Shown: positions 1 through 20,850, numbered from the stretch's first letter. The stretch: DNA of 64,000 bases from Bugulina stolonifera (GCA_935421135.1 OW285187.1:29468929-29532928), one strand, 5' to 3'. Numbers and translations: made by a program. The notes: generated by a model not told the origin, from the letters alone.

Positions 1-1971
1 TCTCACGTTCACTCACTTAATAACTCTGGCCTCGATTCAACAGCTGACACTGATGATGTCATCTGTCTATCAGATAGCGATACTAGTATGTGTGGAGACA
101 GTGTCTCTGTGGGCACGGTATCTCCTCCACCAAAGAGCTTCGATACTGCAGTGGATAGCGGAGATACACATCATTCAGCTGGCACCATTTCAAAACCATC
201 TGGTGCTGATGATACTCATGTTAATAGAATATGTGACAATGTACTAGCAGGACCTGAGGCTAAATATAACAGTAGTAAGGTGGAGGCAACTAAGGCTCTA
301 AGTCTAACATCAGATGAGCGGTTACCTGCAAGGTCATCTCCAACTGTTGTCGATCAATTATCACCATTAGTGATCACGACGCCAGGTCAACCATCTTTGA
401 CTGCCATCAAATCTGGTCCATCACCTTCTATGAATAAAAGCATAGGCAAGTCACTGCCGTGTGTTGCTAAGAATTCCATCAAATCACCATATCTTCTGAA
501 CAGAAGTAACTTATCACCTACCATAGTGAAGAGACGAGGGAAGGCAACCCCATCTGCAACCAGTGCCAAAGTGCTGACCCAACAGCTAGTTTCCACACCA
601 AAAGGCTTGAAACAAATTTTACCCAAAACCGGGCGACCAAAAGTCAATGGAGGTGTGTTAACTACGAGTTACTCTTCCTCTACGCCCCTGACGCCGATTA
701 CCAAAATTCCTGCACAAATTCGAACTCCTCCAAGTTCTGTGAAACCTGCACAGAATGTTACACCTTCAAACCCAAGTCAGTTTAGTGCGCCTATGTCAGC
801 AACAGTCTCAAATTTAACCTCGACTCCTAATATTTTGAAAGAAATAACCCCTAAGCACCTGTTAAAGTCGCCCCCTGCTGTTTCTTTAAAACAACCAGTC
901 AAACGGTCCCCACCGTCTTCTACAGTAACTCAAGGAACTCCAAAGTCTCTGAATTTAATACCATATCGAAATTCTTTCTCCAATCTTTCAGCATCTGCTA
1001 GTCCAGCTGGATCTACTTCAAAGTCGACTGCATCTAAGAGTTCTGCTAAGCCAGTAGACAGCTCGCATCCACACTACGTTAAGGGCCGTTCAAGTATGTC
1101 AACCATGAGACCTGGCACTTCAAAGTCTCTAAGATATGAACATAAACCAGAACTGAAGAAGAGATCATTGAATGAACTTATTGACAGTGACGATGATGAT
1201 CTTATGATACCAACACCTAAGAGAGCCAATACAAGTACAGCTAGTAACAATGTAACTAGTAGGAGTCAGTTGACTCTAAGTGATCTACTATCCAGCGATG
1301 AGGAGGACAGTGTGAACCCGTCAGCACCTCCCTCTAATCTGCTACAAATGTCTGATAGCGATGATGACCTACCTGAGATATCAATCGATGACCCACAGCA
1401 ACCTAATTCTCACCAACAATCTGACAGCTGCTGCAATCCAAGCTTCCAGTCACCTGGTATGCCTACTCGGTGAGTTATGTGCATGATAATATTGTATTTT
1501 ATACTATCTGTATAATTTGCATCTAGTTCCCTGTCCACTGTTTAAAATTATTTGCTGATGCACACATATTCACGTCAAATACGTAATATTTACTAACGGT
1601 GGGTACAAGTATTATGGTTTCCGACTCAGCCCACTATCAGGGTCTCGGCGTTTCGCTATATTCTCACCATTCCACACCCACAATTTATGATACCTAGTAG
1701 GATGTTCTACATGTATATCGGTATCAATTCCACTAATAGATTGAACAAAAAGTAACACAACTGCTAACAAAACCCAGGTCCTTTTTGTGGGTAAGGAAAG
1801 CAAGCTTTATATTCCCCCACCATCTTTGACATTATTACAATTTTTTACAGAAGTGGCCCTGTAGAGAGCACAGATTCCGAGGATTCCATACAGTGTCCTA
1901 TATGTGGGGAATCGTTCCCTCAATCTGTGATAGAAGCTCATGCAAGCGATTGTGTCATCATGTTGGATTGA
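1..1971 (+). CDS. 3' part of a gene for a disordered protein with a SUMO-interacting-like motif and a C-terminal UBZ4-like zinc finger
   Basis: Two coding exons are visible, 1-1469 and 1851-1971. The frame is open from base 1, so the true start lies outside the window; 529 codons are seen. The exon junction is phase 2, with a CG/GTGAGT donor and a TTTTTTACAG acceptor. Most of the protein is Ser/Thr/Pro/Lys-rich and low complexity, with acidic patches (SDDDD, SSDEED, SDSDDDLPEISIDD). Near visible residue 20 is DDVICLSDSD, a hydrophobic core plus acidic tail like a SUMO-interacting motif. Exon 2 has C505-x2-C508-x11-H520-x3-C524, the spacing of UBZ4 ubiquitin-binding fingers, and the protein stops five residues later. 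A C-terminal UBZ4 after a long disordered tail occurs in SPRTN/Spartan; SUMO- and ubiquitin-binding together occurs in SLX4 and RAP80. I infer a DNA-damage or chromatin protein but cannot name it, because the N-terminal catalytic part, if any, is missing. Confidence 0.72.
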
Positions 1972-3201
1972 AAAGAGCTACAGGTAGCAGGCTATCATAC
2001 TTTGATACTTTGTATAGCTGATGAGGGTGTAGATGTGTGACTTATGCTTATATGGTTGTCATCCCACTTTATTCCAAGTATATTTTATTAGTACCCATAA
2101 TCCTCTGCAGAAGACAAATCTAAACCCCATCTCCATGAACAAATTGTATCTAGTGAATCACAGTCTGGTATCTTGGCATTCATCTTACTTTGATTAGTAA
2201 ATGGAGTGGAGTCACGAATAATTATACTTTTAATTCTCTAGTCAAATAATACCAGTCTTTAATTTTATATTATCTACTAGCTACTAGCAGTATTTATATT
2301 TTATGCCATTTGTTTTACTGTAACCCTGTTGTTATAGTTAAGGTGTTAACTAACTGTATTTTCTTACGTGCTCTGGAAAGTTGTAAGTTTTTCTAGCTGA
2401 AATTTTATCTTGAGAACCATTATATTATTTTGTTTATCCAACTGGGTGCTTGTAATCTAACCAAAATAATACAACTTAGATAGTAAAGAATACTAGTTCA
2501 GGGAGCTGATATCTTTCTACTGGTTTGCAAGGAAATCTGTTACTAGTCATGTGATCAACTTATTATTGAACAGAGAAGTAAATATAATACAATACAAAGT
2601 GATATATTTATAGAATAGAATAAACTTAACAAAATATCTGTACATTCTATAAATGACGTACTACTACAGTATCTCTACAACAGTAATATAGATATAGTTG
2701 TATAAATAAATATGCAAAATCTAGCTAAGATAATCTCCAACTATATGCACAGCGACATACTTCCTGCAAGAGCAGATGATTGAATCAAAAAGTCATTTGG
2801 CAAGTGAACAAGCAGTAAAGTGATTTTAAAATGGAAAACTTGAATATAGTAACATAAATACAATATGCAGTGTACATAATTTAATTACAGACAATAATTG
2901 CATCACATTCAAAAAGACAAGAACAGGAATACTGTATGATTATTGCAACTTGGTCAGAATTCCTCCTTCCAGCTAATATACTCTATGGACACTTATAACA
3001 TTGTATAAAAATAATGAATAAAACAGGAATGGGCTACAAGTGTTTTATATTCATTGTGAGTTGTCTACTCCTTAAGGGGAGAGGACAACTCCCTTATCAA
3101 TTCAAAGTAGCCTGAAGTGAGTTATATTAATAAATAACAATATGTGCACAACTATGAAGTCTGGTTTCATGAGTAATTAATTACCTTGTCTAGTACGCAG
3201 T
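1972..3201. other. Intergenic stretch between two convergent genes (3' UTRs)
   Basis: This holds the 3' flank of the UBZ-finger gene (plus strand) and of the RASSF8-like gene (minus strand), which end facing each other. A possible plus-strand polyadenylation signal AATAAA lies at 2619-2624. A short hairpin of the dispersed GAAGTTGTCC family lies at 3058-3092. No further coding exon is recognisable. Confidence 0.6.
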
Positions 3202-6200
3202 CTAAACAAGTAAGCCTTTAGTTTCACTACCTAAGGAGACATTGTGGATTGGACGGCTCTCGGGCATATTTGTATCTATAAAAAACAAAAATACATAACA
3301 ATTTACATAACATGATATTAGTAAACAAATGTATATTAATAGGTCTACTTCTAAAAATATAAGTTTACAGTGTTTAGAAAGCAATGCATTACATTATCAT
3401 TGCATGCAGGTGTTTAGGTGGTAAATTGTAGCGGCTAAAAGTGTTGCTACTCCCTCATCCTTGCAAGCACCATGATTAGCAGGAAATAATAAATTATGTA
3501 GAACATTGAATTCTGGAGATATTAATACTTGTAGTACAGATAAAATCATAGACTGTTAGGGCAAAAAATTAATTTTCTGTTTAAGTGCATTTACAAGAAT
3601 AAGGAACATAATCTAATGACTGTGCAGACGACTATTTATTCGACTATCTAAAACACATGGTGCAGACTACAAAATTATTACAAGACGGGTGGAGACAACT
3701 GCCTGTGGAACAAAAAGGGTATCAAACATCTGTGGCATGACAAGAACAGCAGGAGTGAAAACAGGTTCGTTAAAGAAATATAATTGACCATTGGTCATGG
3801 TTTCAGTACAACGGTTGCTTCTGAGAGCTGCTCTGGACTACAGTAACCCAAGATGACCCAAAGCATCTGTGAGCAGAGATAACGAAAGAGAGAAATGTAC
3901 CATTTTATTTTCTATCTACCCTCCCACTGTTCTTGCAGAGTGTAGGCTATTTGTAGGCTGCTGTCATGCTATAAGCAAGGCCCAAAGCAGCTGTACTAGT
4001 AATAATGGTGTACGTAGACATGACAATAGTAGTATACTTATGAACATGTATAATTGTATTAGATGGGACAGGAAAATAACAAGGAGTTGTGTTCCCTCTA
4101 TTTAGTTCAGCAGTAAGAGTCTGCACTCTGAACAAATACTGCAGACAAAATGAATTGAAGTGTAAAAGAAGGGAGCACAACTCCTGGTCTTGCTTTCCTT
4201 GTACAAAAGAAGTGTTCTATGAACGTGCAATAAATGATAACAAGCTACGATACGCAAGCCGACTAAAACGATGCACTGTCACTTACATTCTGGTACAAAC
4301 ACTTAGGTATTGATGTTTGCTTCATCTGGTACTGACAAGTAAAGCAAGTACAAATTATAATTCATCTTGTTTACTTTTAATTTAATTACAGCGAATACAA
4401 AGTAACTGAATAATGTTGAAGTATTGATAGTATTGATAGAGGATGGCTACTGTGTTAATCAGTAAATTCATCTGATACTCACGTTTGTCATTAAAGCCAG
4501 TGTTGATAAAACTCTTCAAATTGTATTCTCTAAGCTCACGTTCCAGTTCTACAATCATTTGTTGACGTTTTTCTAGAATAGAATCTGCTTCCTTTAAATC
4601 GTCGCAAGCTGACATATATCCCTGTTCCGCATCTTCCAGGAACCTGCTCAGGACATAATGTTCAATATAATGTATATACATGTGTACATGTATATCCAAT
4701 ATATGTATATACGTGTGTACGTGTATATATGAACTGGAAAATATAATATGGTTTCTTATACATAAGAATGATTGATAGATACATGTATACAGATTATACA
4801 TTACACATGATAGGCCTAATATACAACACAACATCCACCTAAATAATGATTATAGTGGAAGCTGTAGCGAGTCCACTAATTGCATTTTTATTGTTAAGTA
4901 AACTGAGCGAGATCGATAAAATGATGTTTTAGCATGATTTAAAAACGATTTTGAGAAGAAATATTTCACAGACTAAAAACATCAGACACCCAATGAACTG
5001 ATAGCTACTATTTACCCTTTCTTTCCATCCAGCCGTTTCTGCAACATAGAAAGTTCATCCGTTTTCCTAGCTAGCTCTTCCTGCAACCGATCTCCTTCCC
5101 CTATGACACTACTCAGCTGGCTCATTAATGAACTTGATTCTTCCCTCTTTAAACCCAGCTCATTATCACACTTGTCAATCTCATCCTGGAGTTGTCTCAT
5201 CTCATCATTCATCTCGTGACGCCTACGCAGTAACACATTGAGCTCTTCGGACAAGATTACTTCATCAGCGTGTTCTAGTTCCTCATCTAACTTATCCAGT
5301 TGTGTCACGGCTTTCCCTACACTCTCCCTTAACCTATATAATTCCAGCCAATTGGATTCTTCTTCTTCTGAGACCAAAGTTATATCTGCAAGTATCGCAC
5401 CCAAGTACGAATTAGATTACTGATGTAGCCTACTTCTACAGAATCAAACTATGTAGGCATTGTAGTCACGAACCGCAGATTACAATTCAGTTTCATTATA
5501 TAACGGCCAGTTTTTGTATCTCACATGATGTGAGTACGATGTGATTATATAGTTCCAAGTCGCTTGAATATGATCAGATTTGCAAAATACAGCAACGCTT
5601 ATGTATATTATAGAATCGTATAGCTTGTCTGCATGTGAATAACAACAGTGATGAGGTTAGTCCTGTGTGATTCTTCCAGTCTTGCAACACACATCTGTTA
5701 CTGGCATATGGTAAATCACACATAATCAGGTGAGATTAGCAACATAATTTTAGATAATCCATGAAACAGCACATTAATTGGATTAACAAATTGGATTAAA
5801 GGGCAATAAGGTGTTCACCTTAGCCCAACCCAAACGGTAGCTGTATACAAAACATATAAACTATGAAGATATTTACTTGAAAGAAACCCTAAAGTAACAT
5901 GGTAGGAGTAAATACAGTAGTATAAACAGGAACTTAGGAGCAGTTATTGCACACCCTTAGGTAATCCAAGATGTGAAATAGTTGTCCACACCCACACATT
6001 TTAGTACAAGGAATAGCTAAGCTAAACTATTAACTGCAAGCAATAAAATATGCTCAGATATGATATTTTATTTTCTCAGTGCTAGTTGCAGCCATCTACC
6101 GAATACCTTGACGTCAGGCATCATTACATAACATATTTGAGTAGTGAGTAAATGTGTTACCTTCATGCAGGTTGTGTAGTTTTCTAGTCTCTTCTTCCAG

Positions 6201-9200
6201 CCTCCTCTCGTACGCTGCGATACTCTGTTCCAGCTCTGCATATTCTCTCAGCGCTTTCTCCTCCCTGTCTCTCTATATAACACACCAAACATGTATTGGA
6301 CCCTGCTGACCTAACCTAACATACATTGGTGGCATGAGATTATCTTTCAATGTTGCCATCAACATAATATGCACATTAGCAATCCTTTTCTTTTTTAAAT
6401 ACTGGTACAGTATTGTTTCTATACACAAGTCCAATGCGTTCCTTCGGCCTATGACTACACCGCACACCTTCCTATCCTATCTAAGTAGAACAATAGAAAA
6501 TCTTAGCTTCGTTAATTAATATGCAGATGATTTGGCAGACAGTGCCTGGTTGGTAGAGGGTATCGGAAAGCACCTGTCACATCTGTCACAATGATTGTAA
6601 CTGATGGTGGAGATAATGTCTCACTCAGGAAGTTCATGCTGAGCCCTGAATCATCCACCCAGCTGATCACCACCCTGTGCATTGTAGGCCTAGGATATAC
6701 ATGTACATGTATGTGGTGCTGGGGGAAATAGTTAGCCTACTTGGACCTCATAACTGTGATATAATCTACTTTTGGAGCAACTTAAAGTACAAACTGGTGG
6801 AATAGGGGTGATTCATCATTTCTCTAACATCCTCAACATTCCATCTACCAAACAGATGAAAGACCTTCTCTATAATGTTGTGGGTTTTATCACATATGAT
6901 AACCAACATCACATACCTGCTCTCTTTCAGCTCTGGCCCTGGAGTCTCTTTTCTCTGTAGATCTGTCCCGACTCTTCTGTCTCTTGACCTTCTCCTGACG
7001 TACATCTGAGCTGATGGAAGGGGAAGATCTGCTGGAGCTCAGTCTATCCTGGGGGTCAGTAGCGATGAGGGAGGGTGAATTGCTAGCACTGGTTCTTGTA
7101 TGGTTATACTGTGAAATAGAGTGGGTGTTAGCCTGGGTGTCATCAAGATGGGGCGGCAACCTTCTAGCCTTAGGTTCCTTCAGGTTTGAGACGGTAGGAT
7201 GACCTGATATAACAGGTGGCTCAGCAAGGCTATCCTGCCTCTCTCTTTGTACACGCTGAGGCACTAGGCTAGGTTCAGGGTTGATCTATAAGCAATGACA
7301 ATAGACTGTGCAGTAGTGGAGAAATTTAGATAGCCCTAGCTCTTAGTTTGTGGTTTGAAGTAAGGGTTGACAACTATTACAACTACTGCTACTACTACTA
7401 TTACTACTGCTACTACAATTACTGCTCCTACTATTACCACTGTTACTAGTTAGACGGTAGCTGAATAGTACTAGTAAATGCACAGGAGTTATCCCTTACT
7501 TTATACAATAACCAACGTGAATGTAAACAGAAAGAGAATCATGCTGTAACTTATTGTATATAGGATACATTGACTAAAGTAAATGGATTACACTTGACAA
7601 GTCATATACATATACACTGTAGATCCAAGTGCTCTATACACAGACATATTGTTATAGCAATGAATTGAACTCAAGTGAATTTTAGTGTCATTGAGTGTGT
7701 GTAAGCATAGGATAATTGCCCTATTGCAAACTGAGACTGGCTCCTTGTGTAATAGTCACATGTACTAACAGCACTTACATGTACATATGGATATGTACAG
7801 TTTGTACATGGGATAGGCCTACAATGTGTATCAGGGGTCAAATACCCACATTTCTAAGAATAGAACGGTCAAGGTGTGACTGTGTAATACCTATACTATG
7901 TAAAACTAAAGGGAAAGTAAAGGTATTTCCTGTGTCTAACAATGCTGTCCCTTCCAGCTGTGTACTCACATAGGAGGAGTCAGTTGATGGTTCATCTTCT
8001 GCTATACTTGCTTCAACAGGAAAGTGTTTGGGGGAGCGGCAAGGGCTTACCGTACCACTAAAGCTCATAGACTTCTTGATGGCCGACCGTCGCTTCTGTG
8101 GCTTTGGAGACTTGGCCTCGGCTAGACGTCTATGAGCCCCAGTTACCTCCCCTGTTCGTTTCAGAATAAACTTCACCTGTAAAACACAGCACTTATATAA
8201 GACAGACTGACATATGAAAAATATATTATACAAACAGGTGTAGTCCATTTAAATATCTTTGCACAGTATCAATCACTCAATAAATTACTATAATATGCAA
8301 TAATTTATAACATTTCACATTATACTGTCAGTTAATGAGTTGAAGTCCCAAACAGTATATTGTATGGTAGCCTATTCAACAGTGTCTACTGACAACTAAA
8401 GGCTAAGTAAGTGACCTACAGAGGTACACTTACAGTACATTATGTGAAACATCAGTAGTTCTCATCTAGTCTGCAGCAATGATATAAACATATGAATCAA
8501 CCCTGTCTACTGTGTATTACATGATTACAGAGTAGTTTGTAATGTGGTCACATAGTACTATCTACAGCCTTATCTACCCAAACCCTCCATAGCTGGATTA
8601 TCCCATCTTTGAGTATTTTGAAACCAGATAAAGTAGATTATATGGCCACCAATAAATCACATGACCGTGGGTGTTGTCGCAATAATGCACACACAGCTCT
8701 TTTCCCTCTGTAGCTAGTAAATCTTCATGGCACACCTAGACCTATATCTCTAATATACAACTGGCTATCTCTTTCCACTTTGACATTGTATGCTGTGTAC
8801 ATTGCATTATGGTAACCTGATCAACTCCTGAAAGTTGACAGGCCTGTCAGGTGCCTGTCACTATATCTAACGGCCTCAGCAGGTTCCTGCTGTAAATCAG
8901 TCGTTTAATTACAAAGTTTATTATTTTAACTAAAATAGGAAATCTAACAATTGCATCTCATTTACAAAACAGGAAGTCATCGACCACATATATGATATCT
9001 ATTGTATAGTACAGACTAGTACAACAGTGTATCCTACTTCTTTTGCACACATTTGTATTTAGATTAATGGGTTCTGCTTAATTCCGTCTAAGCAAGTCAT
9101 GATACAATGTTAGAATCAGCAGCCAACAGTTTCCTGTCTCCTTGGTACAAAACCTATGCAGTTTCAAAGGACACATGATTATAACCAGAGTTTAATAACA

Positions 9201-10244
9201 ATGTTGACTGCAAAACTTCACTTTATGAATGGAAAGAATTAGCATCTTGTATGCTGAAAAACAATAGATGTGTAAACAGATATATTATATTCATTAATAA
9301 CCAATCCCCACTTTGTATTATTGACTCTAGTAGTAGGTTCACATGTTACTAATCCACTATGAGAATTTAATTGCACTTAGGGCTTGCCATGACCTACTGA
9401 GATGCAATGACCCTATGTAATACATACTTTAACTTAATTAGCAGGTTACTGACAATAGAAACATTTTCTAATCTACAAGCTAATATCAGCATTAATCAGC
9501 AATGACTAGAGACTGTCACATTCAATACATATCCATGTGACTGCACTAGAATACTATCCCTGGGAGCTCTACACCGACATGCAATATAACTGTCACTTGC
9601 AGTCTCCTGTATAAACTTTATATATTTTCACCAACAAGTGTAAACAGACAAGCTAGGATGACGTAGAATTATATTTATTTTTTGTACACCTAAAGCAACA
9701 GTTACATGCTCAATTCTTTGCCAATAGGCTTAGGCCTATACCTGCTGTAACATTACTGATACATGAATGTAGCAATTTTTGAGGGGTCTCCAGTGTTTGA
9801 AGAGTATTCATATGTAAACTTGTTGAAGAAAGCCTCATTGTTTGCAGTTTACCGTTACATGTAACTCTATTGTGAATTATGTAAGACAAATTGTAGGACT
9901 ACAGTATTTGGTTCAGCATAGCTGATTACAAAAACAGTTCAACTATTGTAACATAATAGTAGTGGATTACAAAGGGTAGGCATTGTATCATATATCAGTA
10001 GGGAATAGAGATGACTAACTGCACACACCTGTGGAGCACTGTCTCCATATCTCTGGCTGACCTGGAGTGGACAATCATGTGGAGCCAATGGACGCTCATA
10101 GTTTCGCCATTTTTCAATAAGGGAGAATCGACCAGTTTTGCCAGTAGCCTGAGCTAATGCTAGTATAACTTGTTCACTAGTAGTAGTAGGTGACACACCA
10201 GCTATAACACGCTGTACAGTACCAATCCAAACTCTTAACTCCAT
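3202..10244 (-). CDS. RASSF8: RASSF8-like N-terminal-RASSF protein (RA domain plus coiled coil), seven coding exons
   Basis: Minus-strand coding exons in order: 10244-10029, 8176-7970, 7285-6917, 6272-6161, 5385-5016, 4643-4483, 3275-3202. They total 1509 nt (502 aa) and every phase fits. Residues 1-83 are a Ras-association domain at the very N terminus, opening MELRVWIGTVQRVI and including ALAQATGKTGRFSLIEKW and LAPH, then VKFILKRTG in exon 2. This arrangement is diagnostic of N-terminal RASSFs, and the LIEKW..ER.LAPH stretch resembles RASSF8 more than RASSF7. Residues 140-260 are Ser/Arg-rich and disordered; about 255-478 is a heptad-like Glu/Leu/Lys coiled coil. Length is somewhat above vertebrate RASSF8. 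Family members act at cell junctions and in Ras/Rap-linked and mitotic signalling; which role applies here is unknown. The start is the first ATG of the RA domain. A likely 3' splice site (TCTTATTGTAG, minus strand) 16 nt upstream suggests a separate 5' UTR exon. Confidence 0.9.
7378..7450. repeat. Imperfect CTA/CTG trinucleotide microsatellite
   Basis: This is a run of tact/act triplets with interruptions (CTACTACTACTATTACTACTG and similar). It lies in the intron between exons 2 and 3 of the RASSF8-like gene and is not part of any coding exon. Confidence 0.7.
8177..10028 (-). other. Long intron 1 of the RASSF8-like gene
   Basis: This 1.85 kb stretch separates the two exons encoding the RA domain, spliced in phase 0. 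It is AT-rich and unstructured, with isolated AGGCCTA words. I see no exon, SINE or clear inverted repeat in it. Confidence 0.6.
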
Positions 10245-12857
10245 TCTCGTCAATCTCTGTCTACAATAAGATACGTGACCAGTCAAATGATTTGTGACAA
10301 TTATAGATGTATTGTAAGATAATGACAAATGATATGCTGCATATGTCTACATCTGACACTATCAGTATAATAGTTTATATTGCACATTGTAGACACACCT
10401 AACGATGTCATTATGTACAGTGAGGGGTCTGGAAGGAAGTAGAACTGACACCGTTCAGTAGAATAACTTCACAATTTGTCATTATCCTAATATCATTGGT
10501 CGCTATTTCAACAAAATAGACTATATTCTGTTAGAGATCCCAAAATCATCGCGGAATAAAAGTGTGTGTGTCTAACTGATACTAGCTTATTCATAGCACA
10601 GCCTGAACAGTAAAATAACTTGTTAACACAAAATACAGAGAGTACAGGCTATGATTATTTATATCACACATTTTCATATATATGGACATGTTAGTCACAG
10701 TATTGGCTTATATCAGACAAGGGGTCCTAGAATAGGTTACAAAACTAGATGTTGACATAGATCTAGTAAGCTCCAAAACAAAACTTGATAGCTAGTAGGA
10801 AGTGTCTGGTTTATGAACAAGTCTTATTGAGCCGTACACAGTACCTGTGTAATGCGAAATGGTCATTCATTGCTTGATACAGAATACAGTTCTACCCTAC
10901 CCTATCTAACTTTGCACATCATAGTAGGCCTACATAGATTCAATGAGAATACTGCAATAAATGCAGGCCTAATATTGGTTATCACACAATTAGAATTAGC
11001 AAAACTCATAACTACTGATAGGCCTAATCATAAATATTAAACGATTATTATATAATGTTATCTCTTTGGCTTGAATATAATTTGATAACATAGTTCACTT
11101 TGTAGGCCTATAGATTATAATCATAAAGTCTAATCTAGACTAACTCTAAATTGAAGTAGGCCGATCATCGTCATGATTACCAGATTATGAGAAAGTTATT
11201 CATTAATAAATATAGGTCTATCTACTTTTGTTAGGCCTAATCATATTAGTTTACATAGTAAATCCTAATTATCAAAGCATAGGCCTAATGACAAAAGTAG
11301 AGCAAGTAGCTCACAGACAACAACTTACTGTTACCATTATGATTATGAGCATAGAGCTAACGTAAGATTTGGGAAGGTAATCGGCAAAACAAGATTAAAG
11401 GTTCAAAAATCAAAGAAAAACTACTTGTATTGACGTTGTAGTCTATAGAGAAGTAACAGATTAGATAAGAATCAAGACAATCATTATAATAACTGCCATC
11501 CTATTATAATTTAATAATTTAATAGTCAAAATTATTAAATTAAAATTATCACTAGACCTAGACTAGGATATGGTGAGCAAAGTGGTTAGTGCTAAGGTAT
11601 AGGATAAGTAATGGAATAAAAAATGACTAATCAGCCCATGGGAATGGAATGAATCAAGGTATAATAGAAGAAGAATACAATTACAATGTTAATATAGATA
11701 TAAGAAGAACAGAATGACAAATGAAGGATAGAGATTCAGGTTCAATCAATCAATAAATCAATGCATTGGATTCGTTGATCCTCCGATTTCATTTTGATTT
11801 TGAAATAAGTAAATTAAAAATGTTATATTTTTACAGGTGTACGAGTGTATAATGAAAGTTGTGGGTGATATAATATGTAATGCTATATACGGATATGCAG
11901 TCGATGAGATTATAGTCACAGGCATCTCATCTACATGAACTGTAAATTTGATTACTAACTTACTATTAAATTACTACTTGTTTATATCAAGACCAAATGT
12001 CTTGTACCAAAGCAAATTGATTCTGTAATAGTCAGAGCTCTACTAGTACTGTTTGAAATGAGACCTGGAGATTGTCATAGGCAGCCTTCCAAATAGGCAA
12101 TCTCTTAGAACAACAGCTATATAACTTTGCTATTGGAGACATGAATGCAAGTGCGCGAAAACTAGTATATAGAGCTCTGTGGTTGGAAGGACAACTTCAG
12201 ATTGTTATCTACCGCAGAGAAAAGACAACTCATAACATGTTAGACAGAATATCCTTTCAAAGATTACTAACTTGCAAAATGAAAATGACCATATAGGACA
12301 TACTAGCATACTTGTTATTATTGTAATTTTACTTAGTTAATTATAGTTATGGCTGCTAACATCAAAGCACTTTGCATAAATAAAATTCTACATGTATATG
12401 TATGTCACTCTGCATTGTGCACATTGTATAATTTCATTAAATTTTATTTAAATAATCATTATATAAAACCGGTCAAGTAGCATAAAATATAAATTATCTA
12501 GTTATGAAATTAGACAGGTAGCTTTATTATACACCAATATAGGTAAGTGTAATGATATATTTAAACTAAAATGGATGCCAACTAACAGTTCAATACACAT
12601 ATATGTAGCTATAAAAATATAAGGCTTTTGTAACACCACCAGGAAGTCTAGCTTTTTACAATATATCTGCCCGTAATGAAAAAAAATTACATTGAAAAAA
12701 TTATATTATATTATAAAAAAGTGATTTGGTTCAAATAATACTGCTTACACTACCACTTGATTGAATGTACCACAAGGTACTGTAGAGATCAGGGAAATGT
12801 TATAGAGATGAGGAGTTATTAACATGATGACTGTAACTCTGTTCTGCAGTCCTATGC
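10245..12857. other. Intergenic region: RASSF8-like 5' flank and SANBR 3' flank, with a cluster of TAGGCCTA palindromes
   Basis: Both neighbouring genes run on the minus strand, so this holds the RASSF8-like promoter/5' UTR and the SANBR 3' UTR. No coding exon was recognised. Between 10924 and 11290 there are six AGGCCTA-type palindromes (about 10924, 10964, 11021, 11103, 11232, 11280), plus a near match at 11156. The rest is very AT-rich; 11500-11550 is nearly all A/T with a short inverted repeat. Confidence 0.6.
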
Positions 12858-19440
<6,583 letters not shown>

Positions 19441-19708
19441 GATGGTTGTTGCTATGTGGTATCAAAATATCTGCGATGATGCCAACCTCTTGCAACCAAC
19501 AAGACCTAGAAAAAATAATAACACAATTATTATAGACTATTTGAAAGTATATATTAGGAAGTAATAAATAAGTTATTTTGGAATTCTGCATTGGTCTACA
19601 TTCTTTCACCAGTGACATAGCCCTATCTTCTTGATATATAGCCTAATTACACACTAAAACAGAACATAGTCAAATGCACTGCATTCAGGCATATAAACCT
19701 GATTACTG

Positions 19709-19755
19709 TATACCAGAGCCATTGAGTAAATGACTACTCAATGGCTCTGCTGTAT
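19709..19755. repeat. Palindrome in the SANBR-LIN9 intergenic region
   Basis: The arms contain CAGAGCCATTGAGTA and TACTCAATGGCTCTG and are perfectly complementary over these 15 nt. Flanking TATAC/GTATA extends the pairing. The loop is short (about 6 nt). Confidence 0.75.
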
Positions 19756-19889
19756 ACTATATACCAATTGGATTGTATCAGAAGTAGAAAAACTGAGGTG
19801 GGTACATGGTGCATGCAATGTTACAAATTAGTATTGTATAGCTATCCACTTAATCTTATAGTAGCTAAGAAATTAGTGAATTACTAAAA

Positions 19890-19985
19890 CGAAAAAAGAA
19901 GTTGTGCTCTGGTGAGAAATGAACTCCAGACCTTATGGATGAGTGTCAAGCACTCTACCACTACACTATCAGGTGCACAGCAACC
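19890..19985 (-). mobile_element. tRNA-derived SINE-like sequence
   Basis: Read on the minus strand it has TAGTGTAGTGGTAGAGTGC, close to the D-arm/box A of many tRNAs, followed about 45 nt later by GGAGTTCATTTC, a degenerate box B. The arm pairing is incomplete, so I call it a SINE head or degenerate tRNA. It lies in the SANBR-LIN9 intergenic region. Confidence 0.5.
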
Positions 19986-20850
19986 GTGTAAGGAAAAACT
20001 AGCTATTAAAATGAGAGTACACGCCTGCTGGCCGTATAATCACTAAAATTGAGGTGGGTACACACCGTATACTCCTGTATAACTACACTTCGAACACTGG
20101 ATTGTATACATATGTGCTATTATTTGTATGTGTGTCGCGGTGAATTTATGTTTTATTAATAAAACTTGTTTATGCCAGATCTAAGTAGTGACCAAGCAGC
20201 TAATCAACAGTCTTATTTTAATAGAATATTAATACAGTATATTGAAGTGAACAGTGATTTCATCTTCTGTGTGAAGTAGATAAGCTCAAGAGCAGAGTAG
20301 AATAGAATCAATTACTTGTCTACTAGTTAAAGTAAGATGTGAAATAAATTAAATATTGAATTATGATAACTATGATACTGATATAATATGATAAAATATA
20401 AGTATAATGCATTATACGATAACAATTATCATATTTATATTATAGTCATGAACAGAAAAATTGTACATCATTTTGGATTTTCTGTTGTTGTCAGTCAATA
20501 ACAACGGAAGTTTAACTTTCGACGTGCCTCTAGCCTATTGACCGAAAATAGATAGAATGGTTCGCCACTAGATTATGTTAATTTATGATTACGGGCCCAG
20601 CTTATGTTGGCTCTGAAGCTGTTTCCTGTAAAATTTGGCTGTTCTTTATATAACTCTTCGCTCCCCTTAAAAGAACACCGTTAAAAATCAAAATAAATCT
20701 ATTAAAGACAAGGTTTATGTTAGAAACCAACCATAAATATGTTCAATTGCTATTTAGAAATGTATTTCTTGCATTTAAGTTTGTAGATATTATAAAAGGA
20801 AATATTAATGGCATATTTCCTCCAGGGCGGATGTGTTTTCCTGTCCGATC

